Assembly: GCF_001753675.2 (NCBI RefSeq)
Contig: NZ_MJUW02000019.1
Coordinates: 36,666-90,587 of the forward strand
Length of the DNA stretch: 53,922 bases
Direction: 5' to 3'
Origin: Candidatus Brocadia sapporoensis
Lineage (GTDB): Bacteria; Planctomycetota; Brocadiia; Brocadiales; Brocadiaceae
Shown here piece by piece: positions 17,406-26,147 of the stretch (the stretch's first letter is position 1; each line of letters opens with the position of its first letter). Position numbers and translations under genes: made by a program. Under the pieces are notes generated by a model that saw only the letters and a list, made by a program, of their open reading frames with translations, made no database searches and was not told where the DNA came from.

Positions 17406-18388
17406 CGAATAACTGAGGATCCCCAGGTCAACCCACCTCCAAATGCTACCAGCATAACGAGATCTCCCTTGGAGAGCCTCCCTTCCTTTCTTGCCTCGTC
17501 AATCGCAATGGGAATAGATGCCGATGAGGTATTTCCATATTTGTCGATATTCACAAAAGCTTTTTCCATAGGCAATCCAAGTTTTTCCATGGTCGCTTCA
17601 ATAATTCTCAGATTGCTCTGATGTGGAATAATAAGGTCAATATCCTCGATCGTAAGTCCGTTTTTGTTTACCGTTTCCAGAATCATACTTGTTATATTGT
17701 TAATCGCCAGTTTAAATACCTCTTTGCCCCGAAAGTGAATATAATGTGTCCGCTGTTGTACCGATTCTACAGAGGCCGGAGTCTTTGCTCCCCCTCCGGG
17801 CATGATGAGGACATCTGCCTGTGATCCGTCAGCAGCCAGGCTTGTAGAAAGAATCTCGTGTTTTGCGCTGCTTTTTTGTATGATAACAGCACCGGCTCCG
17901 TCTCCAAACAATACACACGTAGTGCGGTCAGTAAAGTCGGTAATCGTTGACAGACACTCAGCGCCTATCACCAGGACAGTCTCCATTGCCCCTGAATTTA
18001 CAAAGCTTTGTCCGACGGATATTGCGTAAATAAATCCGGCACATGCGGCTAATATATCAAACGCACCCGCCCGGGTTGCGCCGAGTTTTTGCTGTACAAA
18101 GCATGAAGTCGAAGGAAAGAAGTGGTCGGGTGTAATTGTCGACGTAATAATCATGTCTAAATCGTGAGGATATACCCCGGCATCTTCCATCGCTTTAAGT
18201 GATGCCTGAGTGGCAAGATCAGAGGTTATTTGTCCGTTTTCAACGATACGGCGCTCTTTGATGCCAGTTCTTTGGATAATCCAATCATCACTGGTGTCAA
18301 CCATCTTTTCTAAATCATAGTTTGTTAGAACCTTTCCAGGCAGGTAGGAACCTATACCAGTAATAGACGCCCTTTGATTCTGTCGCAT
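17399..18388 (-). CDS. fabH: 3-oxoacyl-ACP synthase III
   Basis: The product is 329 aa. The catalytic triad is visible: Cys116 in DILAACAGFIYAI, His in LIIPHQSNLRII, and Asn in YGNTSSASIPIA. FabH starts fatty-acid synthesis by condensing acetyl-CoA or a similar primer with malonyl-ACP. It follows plsX by 46 nt and overlaps fabD. In an anammox bacterium this step would also feed ladderane lipids, but nothing here is specific to them. Confidence 0.95.
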   Translation of the reverse strand: MRQNQRASITGIGSYLPGKVLTNYDLEKMVDTSDDWIIQRTGIKERRIVENGQITSDLATQASLKAMEDAGVYPHDLDMIITSTITPDHFFPSTSCFVQQKLGATRAGAFDILAACAGFIYAISVGQSFVNSGAMETVLVIGAECLSTITDFTDRTTCVLFGDGAGAVIIQKSSAKHEILSTSLAADGSQADVLIMPGGGAKTPASVESVQQRTHYIHFRGKEVFKLAINNITSMILETVNKNGLTIEDIDLIIPHQSNLRIIEATMEKLGLPMEKAFVNIDKYGNTSSASIPIAIDEARKEGRLSKGDLVMLVAFGGGLTWGSSVIRW

Positions 18389-18434
18389 GTATAATTTTAA
18401 ATATCCAGAGGAGATTAAATGAATGGTTTATCGG

Positions 18435-19451
18435 TTACATAACAATTGACGCAGATGCATCGGCCTTTTCCAGTTCAGAAACAATATGCTCATTGACTTT
18501 ATTTTTTGATAACTGCAATGCGACCCTTATGGCATTGAGGATTGCTTTGGAATCAGACCTGCCATGACAAATAATACACACCCCGTTGACACCCAGCAAA
18601 GGGGCACCGCCATATTCAGCAAAGTCCGTTTTGGCCTTTAAGGGAGCAATGGCCGGTTTACACAAGAATAAACCTAATTTTGACCAGAAACTTTTCATTG
18701 CTTCTGCCTTAATCGTTGATAAAATCCCTGTAGCAAGCCCTTCTGCAAATTTTAACATGACGTTCCCGACGAAACCCTCACAAACAATAATATCTGCTTT
18801 CCCATCAAATATTTCTCTGCCTTCTATATTTCCTACAAAGTTTAACTGAGAATGTGAGAGAAGGGCAAATGTTTCTTTCGCAAGATCATTCCCTTTTGCA
18901 TCTTCTTCACCGATATTTAAAAGTCCCACTCGCGGATCTTTTACACCGAAGATACACTTGCTGAATATGGTTGACATAACGCCATACTGAAAGAGATGGA
19001 TGGGTTTACAGGCAATATTTGCTCCTACGTCAATGACCAGACAAACGCCACTCCTCGTAGGAAATGGAGCGGCAATGCCAGGACGCCGCACTCCTTTCAG
19101 CGTCCGCAAATGCAATGTCGCTGCAGCAACCACTGCGCCGGTATTGCCCGCACTCACGGCAGCGACTGCTTCGCCTTTTGCCACAAGCCCGACAGTTTGC
19201 GTGATTGATGAATTTGTTTTCTGACGTATGGAATACGTAGCAGGGTCTTCCATGCCAACCACTTGAGATGCGTGATGCGTAGTAATATTTTTCGGGATGG
19301 TTCGGTAAGATTCCAGCTCTCGCTGTATCGCTTTTCCATCGCCAACCAACAGAATCTCGCTATCCTGAAATTGCTGTGCAGCCAGGATGGAACCCTTAAC
19401 AATCTCGTGGGGAGCCTTGTCCCCTCCCATTGCATCTACCGCAACCTTCAT
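18435..19451 (-). CDS. plsX: Phosphate acyltransferase
   Basis: The product is 338 aa. MKVAVDAMGGDKAPHEIVKG at the N-terminus and GVCLVIDVGANIACKP, GAPLLGVNGVCIICHGRSD and IRVALQL toward the C-terminus are diagnostic of PlsX. The enzyme makes acyl-phosphate from acyl-ACP for phospholipid synthesis. It begins 3 nt after rpmF and leads the fab genes, the common rpmF-plsX-fabH order. Confidence 0.95.
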   Translation of the reverse strand: MKVAVDAMGGDKAPHEIVKGSILAAQQFQDSEILLVGDGKAIQRELESYRTIPKNITTHHASQVVGMEDPATYSIRQKTNSSITQTVGLVAKGEAVAAVSAGNTGAVVAAATLHLRTLKGVRRPGIAAPFPTRSGVCLVIDVGANIACKPIHLFQYGVMSTIFSKCIFGVKDPRVGLLNIGEEDAKGNDLAKETFALLSHSQLNFVGNIEGREIFDGKADIIVCEGFVGNVMLKFAEGLATGILSTIKAEAMKSFWSKLGLFLCKPAIAPLKAKTDFAEYGGAPLLGVNGVCIICHGRSDSKAILNAIRVALQLSKNKVNEHIVSELEKADASASIVM

Positions 19452-19454
19452 GGC

Positions 19455-19682
19455 TTACATTCCAACCGAAATGACCTGCTTACCCCGGTAATAGCCGCAA
19501 TTATGACAAACCGTGTGTGGTTGATTTACCTGCTTGCAATGGGAACAAATATACCGCTTCGACCGTATACCACTGCCTTTTTCGATATTTTCAGCAAGCG
19601 GAATAACCGGCGGAGTTAATTTGTCGTGCGTACGTCTTTTACGAGTTCTTGAATTTGAAAATCTTCTCTTTGGATTAGGCAT
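19455..19682 (-). CDS. rpmF: 50S ribosomal protein L32
   Basis: The product is 75 aa. The N-terminal MPNPKRRFSNSRTRKRRTHD and the zinc-binding pair CSHCKQ and CHNCGYYRGKQV identify bL32 of the four-cysteine type. It heads the rpmF-plsX-fab array, linking ribosome and membrane synthesis. An inferred promoter at 19875-19903 would give it a leader of about 185 nt. Confidence 0.94.
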   Translation of the reverse strand: MPNPKRRFSNSRTRKRRTHDKLTPPVIPLAENIEKGSGIRSKRYICSHCKQVNQPHTVCHNCGYYRGKQVISVGM

Positions 19683-19874
19683 GTATCACCTCTAAAAAAT
19701 TTTATACGACCTTTCACAGTGAGGATACCAGAATGCAAAAGTTTTATACTATTTCTCTTATTTTTTCTTTTGATATCCTAACATAATTCTCTTTGTTATT
19801 TTATTGTAAATCTCTTATTTCTCTTAAGTTAAAAAAATAGATAGCTACAGGATTCAAATAATTTCAAACGGAGA
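19683..19874 (-). other. Putative 5' leader of the rpmF-plsX-fab operon
   Basis: Between the promoter-like sequence at 19875-19903 and the rpmF start there is an A/T-rich, gene-free leader of about 185 nt. No known riboswitch or a clear terminator hairpin was recognised. Confidence 0.4.
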
Positions 19875-19903
19875 ATTTTATATATAATCACATTCAATGT
19901 CAA
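19875..19903 (-). promoter_or_regulatory. Sigma-70-type promoter for rpmF-plsX-fab
   Basis: On the minus strand TTGACA (19903-19898) is followed by a 17-nt spacer and TAAAAT (19880-19875). The -35 box is perfect, the -10 has five of six matches, and the spacing is ideal. It points to rpmF and lies just downstream of the alaS stop. Use is inferred, not shown. Confidence 0.6.
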
Positions 19904-19985
19904 GTAAAAACTCAAAGACCCTGATCGGTTCTCAATTACATACCAGTGATTGTTTATATTGTATGAAATGTTTTTTACGGGTACT

Positions 19986-22655
19986 CTATTCTGCAGACAG
20001 GCTTACTCCGGCAAGGATTTTTTCCCTTAACAATTCGGTGGCAAAACTCAGCGCTTCATCGAGTTTTTCTGGCCATTGCCCTCCTGCCTGTGCCATATCT
20101 GGCCTGCCTCCTCCCCCTCCGCCAACCACTTTTGCAATTTCCTTTGAGATGTTCCCCGCATGCAAACCGCACTTGACGAGAGCCGGGCTCAAGGCAGCAA
20201 TGATTGTTACCCGTCCGTTTTGTGCAGTTCCTAATATAATAGCCATGTCTTTGGCTGATTTCATTAATCTATCTGCCGTTTTTCTGAGATCATCTGCAGT
20301 TGCATCCTCTAATTTTCTTGTAATAATTTTTACTCCGGAAACCACTTTGGCATTCTCAACGAAAGAGTCAACCTTGCCGCTTATCTCTTTTTGTTTGACC
20401 TTGTGAAGCTCTTTCTGAAGATTCTTTAATTCACTTAACAGGTCCTGTGTCTTTGCAATCAGCTTGTCCTCACTCGTATTCAAGGCGCTACACATCTCGT
20501 TGACAAGTCGTTCTTTTTCCCTGTCCCTGTTTAATGTTGCGGTGCCTGTCATTGCTTCAATACGTCTAATCCCGGCAGCAACGGACGATTCGCCGATAAT
20601 TCTCAACAATCCTATTTCTCCTGAGTGATTTACGTGAGTGCCACCGCATAGTTCTTTGCTGAAATCGCCTATAGCAACCATTCTGACCAAATCGCCGTAT
20701 TTTTCTCCAAACAAGGCTATAGCACCAGCATTCCTTGCCTCATGGATAGATAATTCCTTTACCACGACAGGCTCATTTTTCAGGATCATTTCATTAACGA
20801 TATCTTCGATTCGTATGATCTCTTCTTGTGTTAAACCTGAGAAATGATGAAAATCAAAACGCAGCCGGTCCTGTGTAACCAGTGATCCTGATTGCTCTGC
20901 ATGCTGACCGATCACTTTTCTCAAGGCAAAGTGGAGAATATGTGTTGCTGAATGGTTTTTCCGAATGGAGTTCCTTCGCTGAATGTCAATTTTGGCATGA
21001 ACCAGACCCTCTTTTCGAATGTCTCCCTTTATCACTTTTCCTATGTGCAGGATGAAGTCATTGTTCTTTTTCGTATCGGTAATTTTGACCTGATTTCCAT
21101 TTAACTCCAGAATCCCGGTATCACCAACCTGGCCGCCTGATTCTCCGTAAAAAGGTGTCCGATCTAAAACAACCGTAACTTCTTCCCCGACAGTGACCAC
21201 TTCAACGAGTTGATCGCCCTGGATAAGAGCAATTATCTTCGCTTCACAGGCATCTGCCTGGTAACCAAGAAACTCGGTACCTTTCGAAAGTTCTTTTATC
21301 CTGCTCAATGGCCCTGTATCAAAGACCTGCCCGGTCATCTGTGATGATGTCCTTGCCTGTATCCGCTGCTTCTTGAGTTCGTTCTCAAAACCATCCTTAT
21401 CTACCGTAAATCCCTTCTCACTGAGAATCAATTCTGTCATATCCAGAGGGAAACCATACGTATCGTATAATTTAAAGGCTTCCTGTCCAGACAAGACTTT
21501 TTGCTGGTTCTTTTGCAACGTATCCATCCATTCTTTCAGTCTGGCTGTCCCCAGTTCTAAAGTTTCATGGAATTTCTCTTCTTCACTTTTCACAACCCTC
21601 GCAATGTTTTCCCTGCGCTGCTTAATATCGGGATAGTATTCCTGCATGACATTGCCGACAATCGGTACCAGTTTGTATAAAAAGCAGTCTTTTATACCCA
21701 ACTGCGTGCCATCTCGTATAGCACGCCGTAACAGTCGTCTCTCGACATAGCCGCGTCCTTCATTGCCAGGCAGAACACCATCAGAGATGCAAAACACGCA
21801 CGCCTTCACATGGTCTGCAATTCGACGCATAAGTATAGCATGTTCACTTTGTCCGTTATATTTTATGTGGGCAATTTCTTCTAAGGATTTGATAATAGGA
21901 CGAAAGATGTCTATGTCGAAGTTGGTTTGTACTCCCTGCATGACACGCGCCATTCTTTCCAGTCCCATGCCCGTATCAACATTTTTATGAGGCAATGGTA
22001 CCAGTTTGCCGCCTTCCGTGCGGTTATATTGCGTGAATACAAGATTCCATATTTCTACAAACCGGTCGCAATCACAGGCTGGATCGCATCCTTTTGTTCC
22101 ACAGCCGACTTTTTCTCCCTGATCAAAGAATATTTCAGAACACGGGCCGCAAGGTCCGTTAGGCCCTAAGAGGGGCGCATTCGCTGGCCAAAAATTGTCT
22201 TTTTCACCATATTGATAAATATTTGACCGTGGTATTCCAATATGTCTATCCCAAATTTCGTATGACTCCTGATCGTCCTTATAAACACTGACACTCAGGC
22301 GATTTTCCGGCATGCCTAATTCCTGCACCAGAAATTCCCATGCCCATTCAATCGTTTCTTTTTTAAAATAATCTCCAAAAGAAAAATTACCCAGCATTTC
22401 AAAAAAAGTATGATGAGAGGCCGTCTTGCCCACATTGTCAATATCACCCGTCCGGAGGCATTTCTGGCAAGTGGTTGCCCTCTTGAAAGGCAAATTCCCT
22501 TTACCCAAAAACATGTCTTTGAACTGATTCATTCCGGCGCCGGTAAAGAGGATCGTCGGATCGTTCTGTGGAACCAATGAGTCGCTGGGCCAGATTACAT
22601 GCGACTTCTTTTCAAAGAATGTAAGAAATTTATTACGAATTTCGTTGGTATTCAT
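19986..22655 (-). CDS. alaS: Alanine-tRNA ligase
   Basis: The product is about 889 aa from the ATG at 22655; an in-frame TTG two codons upstream is less likely. Class II catalytic motifs include LFTGAGMNQFKDMFLG. The editing domain has HSATHILHFALRKVIG and CGGTHVNHSGEIG. The C-terminal DHHA1/C-Ala region ends with VVGGGGGGRPDMAQAGG. Length matches full AlaRS, which charges tRNA-Ala and clears mischarged Ser or Gly. It follows recA by about 11 nt, a recA-alaS linkage seen in several phyla. Confidence 0.96.
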   Translation of the reverse strand: MNTNEIRNKFLTFFEKKSHVIWPSDSLVPQNDPTILFTGAGMNQFKDMFLGKGNLPFKRATTCQKCLRTGDIDNVGKTASHHTFFEMLGNFSFGDYFKKETIEWAWEFLVQELGMPENRLSVSVYKDDQESYEIWDRHIGIPRSNIYQYGEKDNFWPANAPLLGPNGPCGPCSEIFFDQGEKVGCGTKGCDPACDCDRFVEIWNLVFTQYNRTEGGKLVPLPHKNVDTGMGLERMARVMQGVQTNFDIDIFRPIIKSLEEIAHIKYNGQSEHAILMRRIADHVKACVFCISDGVLPGNEGRGYVERRLLRRAIRDGTQLGIKDCFLYKLVPIVGNVMQEYYPDIKQRRENIARVVKSEEEKFHETLELGTARLKEWMDTLQKNQQKVLSGQEAFKLYDTYGFPLDMTELILSEKGFTVDKDGFENELKKQRIQARTSSQMTGQVFDTGPLSRIKELSKGTEFLGYQADACEAKIIALIQGDQLVEVVTVGEEVTVVLDRTPFYGESGGQVGDTGILELNGNQVKITDTKKNNDFILHIGKVIKGDIRKEGLVHAKIDIQRRNSIRKNHSATHILHFALRKVIGQHAEQSGSLVTQDRLRFDFHHFSGLTQEEIIRIEDIVNEMILKNEPVVVKELSIHEARNAGAIALFGEKYGDLVRMVAIGDFSKELCGGTHVNHSGEIGLLRIIGESSVAAGIRRIEAMTGTATLNRDREKERLVNEMCSALNTSEDKLIAKTQDLLSELKNLQKELHKVKQKEISGKVDSFVENAKVVSGVKIITRKLEDATADDLRKTADRLMKSAKDMAIILGTAQNGRVTIIAALSPALVKCGLHAGNISKEIAKVVGGGGGGRPDMAQAGGQWPEKLDEALSFATELLREKILAGVSLSAE

Positions 22656-22666
22656 AAACAATCCAG

Positions 22667-23758
22667 TTATTTTTCGCTCTTTTTAGAGACGGGCTCAACC
22701 TTTGTTTTTTCGGGAGCTTTTTCGGTGGTCTTTTCTATGACCATGTCCGGTTTTATTTTTTTCAAGATAGATTGCTCAAGCTCTTTCATTAATTCTGGTT
22801 TTCCTTCAATAAACTGCCGGGAATTTTCTCTGCCCTGCCCCAATCGAATTTCACCGTAAGAAAACCAGGTCCCCGACTTTTCAATAATCTGATGTTCGAC
22901 TCCAAGGTCTATGATATCTCCCCCACGGGATATACCGGTATTATATAAGATATCAAACTCCGCCTTCTTGAAAGGGGCAGCAACTTTGTTTTTGGCAATT
23001 GTGGCGCGTACCCGGTTCCCAATAGTTGCCTCACCGTCTTTTATGCTGCCAATCCTTCGGATATCGATACGTACCGAGGAATAGAATTTTAATGCCCTGC
23101 CGCCGGGAGTTGTTTCCGGATTTCCACCATACATAACCCCGATCTTTTCACGAATCTGGTTAATAAAAATAACACTGGTGTGAGATTTTGAGATGCAACC
23201 CGTTAGTTTTCGTAATGCCTGCGACATAAGCCTGGCTTGTAGCCCCACATGAGCATCACCCATCTCCCCTTCAATTTCAGCGCGGGGAACAAGAGCCGCT
23301 ACAGAATCAACAGCAATAATATCCACGGCATTGCTCCTCACCAGCAATTCAGCGATCTCAAGCGCCTGCTCTCCGGTGTCGGGCTGGTTAACCATAAGAT
23401 TATTCAGGTCTACTCCTAATTTCTTTGCATAATCAGGGTCAAGGGCATGCTCAGCATCAATGAAGGCTGCCATACCACCCTCTTTCTGTGCATTTGCAAT
23501 AATATGGAGCGTCAGAGTGGTTTTGCCTGAAGATTCAGGGCCAAAGATCTCGATAACCCTTCCCCGCGGAATACCCCCAACGCCCAGGGCAAGATCCAGA
23601 GACAATGCACCGGTTGAGATGGTAGAAACGTCGACCCTCGTCTGTCCACCCAGCTTCATGATCGTCCCTTTTCCGTACTGTTTCTCAATTTGTGAGATTG
23701 CCCGTTCTAGTGCCTGATGTCGCTTTTCTTTATCTGCATCTTCTGGTTTTGATATCAT
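22667..23758 (-). CDS. recA: Recombinase RecA
   Basis: The product is 363 aa. Walker A is GPESSGKT at 73-80; [36 protein letters not shown] and [20 protein letters not shown] are all canonical. The C-terminal tail (after about residue 335) is rich in Lys, Glu and Pro, as in other RecA tails. It forms the ATP-dependent strand-exchange filament and promotes LexA-type cleavage. No SOS box was recognised upstream. alaS follows immediately. Confidence 0.97.
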   Translation of the reverse strand: MISKPEDADKEKRHQALERAISQIEKQYGKGTIMKLGGQTRVDVSTISTGALSLDLALGVGGIPRGRVIEIFGPESSGKTTLTLHIIANAQKEGGMAAFIDAEHALDPDYAKKLGVDLNNLMVNQPDTGEQALEIAELLVRSNAVDIIAVDSVAALVPRAEIEGEMGDAHVGLQARLMSQALRKLTGCISKSHTSVIFINQIREKIGVMYGGNPETTPGGRALKFYSSVRIDIRRIGSIKDGEATIGNRVRATIAKNKVAAPFKKAEFDILYNTGISRGGDIIDLGVEHQIIEKSGTWFSYGEIRLGQGRENSRQFIEGKPELMKELEQSILKKIKPDMVIEKTTEKAPEKTKVEPVSKKSEK

Positions 23759-23815
23759 AATTCACCCATATAAAAAGCCGCGCTTGTTAAATCACCGGTT
23801 TGAAATTCTTGAACG

Positions 23816-24406
23816 TTAATCCAATTCAATACTCTGTAACTTCGTATATACAGGTCCGTCCGGTAAAAGGTCGCTCTTCATCAGAGCCACCTGCGTCACA
23901 TGCTCTGACCCAAAATCAAACTCATGGTACGAATCTAGTTTTTCTGCAAGTCTCCTTACGTTTCTGAGCGTCTTTATGCGCCCTACGGTGAGGTGTGCAC
24001 TAAATTTGCGATTCTCATGCTCCACACCTAACGCCACGAATTGATTGCCAAGTCTTTCATGGATTTGTGCCAAAACCCCTCTTTCGTCTATTACGTCAGC
24101 AAAAACAACCCGAGGCTTCTTCTCCGTAGGAAAAGTACCCACTCCCCGGTAATGTAGATCAAACGGCTTGATATGAGCCATAGCTTCTTTTATTATGGCG
24201 GTAACGGACTCTATTTTTTCTTCGTCAAGTGCGCCAATAAATTTTAGTGTAATATGAAGGTTTTCGGGGGCGACCCAGCTCACATCCGCACCGGCTTTTT
24301 TTAAGGCATTTTGAAAGGCCGATAACCTTTTTTGGATTTCTTCAGTAATTTCAACAGCAACAAAGAGCCTTACATTCATAAGATAAGCTAGTAACATATA
24401 ACGCAT
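23816..24406 (-). CDS. thpR: RNA 2',3'-cyclic phosphodiesterase (2H family)
   Basis: The product is 196 aa from the upstream start, or 187 aa from the ATG at 24379 (MNVRLFVAVEI), which matches the usual ThpR N-terminus better. The two 2H motifs are LHITLKFIG and AHLTVGRIK. GVGTFPTEKKPRVVFADV is typical of the family. These enzymes open 2',3'-cyclic phosphate RNA ends and can ligate tRNA halves in vitro. It sits between gltX and recA on the same strand. Confidence 0.88.
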   Translation of the reverse strand: MRYMLLAYLMNVRLFVAVEITEEIQKRLSAFQNALKKAGADVSWVAPENLHITLKFIGALDEEKIESVTAIIKEAMAHIKPFDLHYRGVGTFPTEKKPRVVFADVIDERGVLAQIHERLGNQFVALGVEHENRKFSAHLTVGRIKTLRNVRRLAEKLDSYHEFDFGSEHVTQVALMKSDLLPDGPVYTKLQSIELD

Positions 24407-24476
24407 GAAACCAAAGATTGCACAGACGACAAGAAAGCTTTATAAAACTAAATGGAATCTGCGGTTGCTTTTTAGG

Positions 24477-25814
24477 TCAGAATTGAATCGTCTCTGATGT
24501 TGCACACAGATTTTTCATTGCATAATCGAGCCTTTTTGTTGTCTTTTCCTTTCCCAGAAGTTCCATAGTTTCAAAAATGCCAGCGCTCACACTCTTTCCT
24601 GTAATGGCCACTCTCATGGGTTGTGCAAGCTTGGAAAATCCGACACCAAGCTTTTCGGTCAAATTACGCAGAGAGTCCTCGATATTTTTTTTGTCAAAAT
24701 TATCAATTGGAGAAACAGCGGCATACACCTCTCTCAACAACTCTCCTACTCCTTCTCTCTTAAGGAATTTCGTTACGGCAGCCTGATCGTACTCGATTGT
24801 GTCGGTAAAAAAGAATCTTGTCTGATTCAGGAAATCCTGAAAGGTTTTGAACCGGTCGTGATACAGTTCCACCAGATCGAACAACCATCCCTCGGCGATC
24901 TTTGCCATATCAATCCCAGCCTTTTCAAAAAACCTTTTCGTTTCGGGCGCTAACCGTTCTACCGGGGTGTTTTTGATATATTGACCGTTCATCCAATCGA
25001 GCTTCGTGTTGTTAAACTGTGCGCTCGTCTTATTTGCGCGTTTCAAGGTAAATTTCTCTATCATTTCCGGAATCGATAAAATTTCCACATCATTTCCCGG
25101 CGACCATCCCAGGAGTGCAAGAAAATTTACCAGGGCGTGCGGCAAATAGCCCTTATCCCGATATTCTGTGACAGAAGTTGCCCCATGGCGCTTACTTAAT
25201 CTTGACCCGTCTTCCCCAAGGATCATAGGGATATGGGCAAATTCCGGAGTTTTAAATCCAAAAGCCTTGTAAAGGGCGATCTGCTTTGGTGTATTCGATA
25301 TATGATCGTCTCCCCGGATAATATGGGTAATCCCCATCTCAGCATCATCCACAACACAGGCAAAATTGTAGGTGGGAAAGCCATCGGCCTTGAGTATGAC
25401 AAAGTCCTCAATGAGGGAGGTATCAAAGGTAATGATGCCGTGGATAAGGTCATTAATCTCCGTCATTCCATCCAGCATCTTAAAACGTATCGCTTTGCGT
25501 CCTTCGGCATCGGTATCATAAAAAGCCTTTCCCTCTGCCACCAATTTCTCCGCATATTGCTTGTACGCAGGGAGCCGTTGGCTTTGAAAATAGGGGCCTT
25601 CGTCCCAGTCTAACCCCAGCCACTTCATACTATCGAGGATGGCTTGTGTGGCCTCTTCGGTAGAACGTTGCTGATCGGTATCTTCAATACGTAAGAGAAA
25701 AACACCCTTATTATGGCGTGCAAAAAGCCAGTTAAAAAGGGCTGTCCGTGCCCCGCCGATATGGAGGTAGCCCGTGGGGCTGGGCGCAAAACGAACCTTG
25801 ACGTGAGAGCTCAA
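24477..25814 (-). CDS. gltX: Glutamate-tRNA ligase
   Basis: The product is 445 aa. The class I HIGH-type signature is PSPTGYLHIGGARTALFNWL and the KMSKS-type loop is GSRLSKRHGATSV. LLRIEDTDQQRSTEEATQAI is a GluRS hallmark. At 445 residues it is slightly shorter than the commonest bacterial forms, but the anticodon-binding C-terminal region is present. Whether it is discriminating or also charges tRNA-Gln cannot be told by eye. Confidence 0.94.
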   Translation of the reverse strand: MSSHVKVRFAPSPTGYLHIGGARTALFNWLFARHNKGVFLLRIEDTDQQRSTEEATQAILDSMKWLGLDWDEGPYFQSQRLPAYKQYAEKLVAEGKAFYDTDAEGRKAIRFKMLDGMTEINDLIHGIITFDTSLIEDFVILKADGFPTYNFACVVDDAEMGITHIIRGDDHISNTPKQIALYKAFGFKTPEFAHIPMILGEDGSRLSKRHGATSVTEYRDKGYLPHALVNFLALLGWSPGNDVEILSIPEMIEKFTLKRANKTSAQFNNTKLDWMNGQYIKNTPVERLAPETKRFFEKAGIDMAKIAEGWLFDLVELYHDRFKTFQDFLNQTRFFFTDTIEYDQAAVTKFLKREGVGELLREVYAAVSPIDNFDKKNIEDSLRNLTEKLGVGFSKLAQPMRVAITGKSVSAGIFETMELLGKEKTTKRLDYAMKNLCATSETIQF

Positions 25815-26147
25815 ACCTTCTTCCTTAACGATAAATTCTGTGAAATTTAGAAAAGAGTATGATAACGAATCCGGAATAAAAGTGTCAAGCGATTTATTGG
25901 TATGTAATAGAAGGTTAAGCAGGAACTGATTGAGGATTTTTTCAACATGTTTTTAAAAAAGGATTTCGAATTACCAATCTCCTGCAAGAATCGTGTCGCA
26001 AGGAAGAGGACGATCAGAAACGTACCATTGAAAATCTGCCGAATTGCGCCGTCCCCCGGGAGATAGAAGCGATAAAACTTGCGTTCAGCCATAAAGAGCG
26101 TCTCAGAGTATTGGGCGGATTGTCAGAATCGCTGAAACTCCGGTAAA
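25815..26147. other. Gap between gltX and the defence island, with a possible remnant
   Basis: No complete gene is supported. An 81-codon frame on the minus strand (25847-26092) has no family features. The opposite strand holds the more protein-like open frame described in the next entry. Confidence 0.4.
25934..26146 (+). pseudogene. Possible 3' remnant of an unidentified gene
   Basis: The frame is open from just after a TGA at 25931 to a TAA at 26144-26146, with no ATG. The 70 codons read like a soluble helical protein, for example NLLQESCRKEEDDQKRTIEN, then PREIEAIKLAFSHKERLRVL. It ends 2 nt from the convergent res stop. No family is recognised. It may be the stump of a gene lost when the island arrived or decayed, or an accidental open frame. 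Confidence 0.3.
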
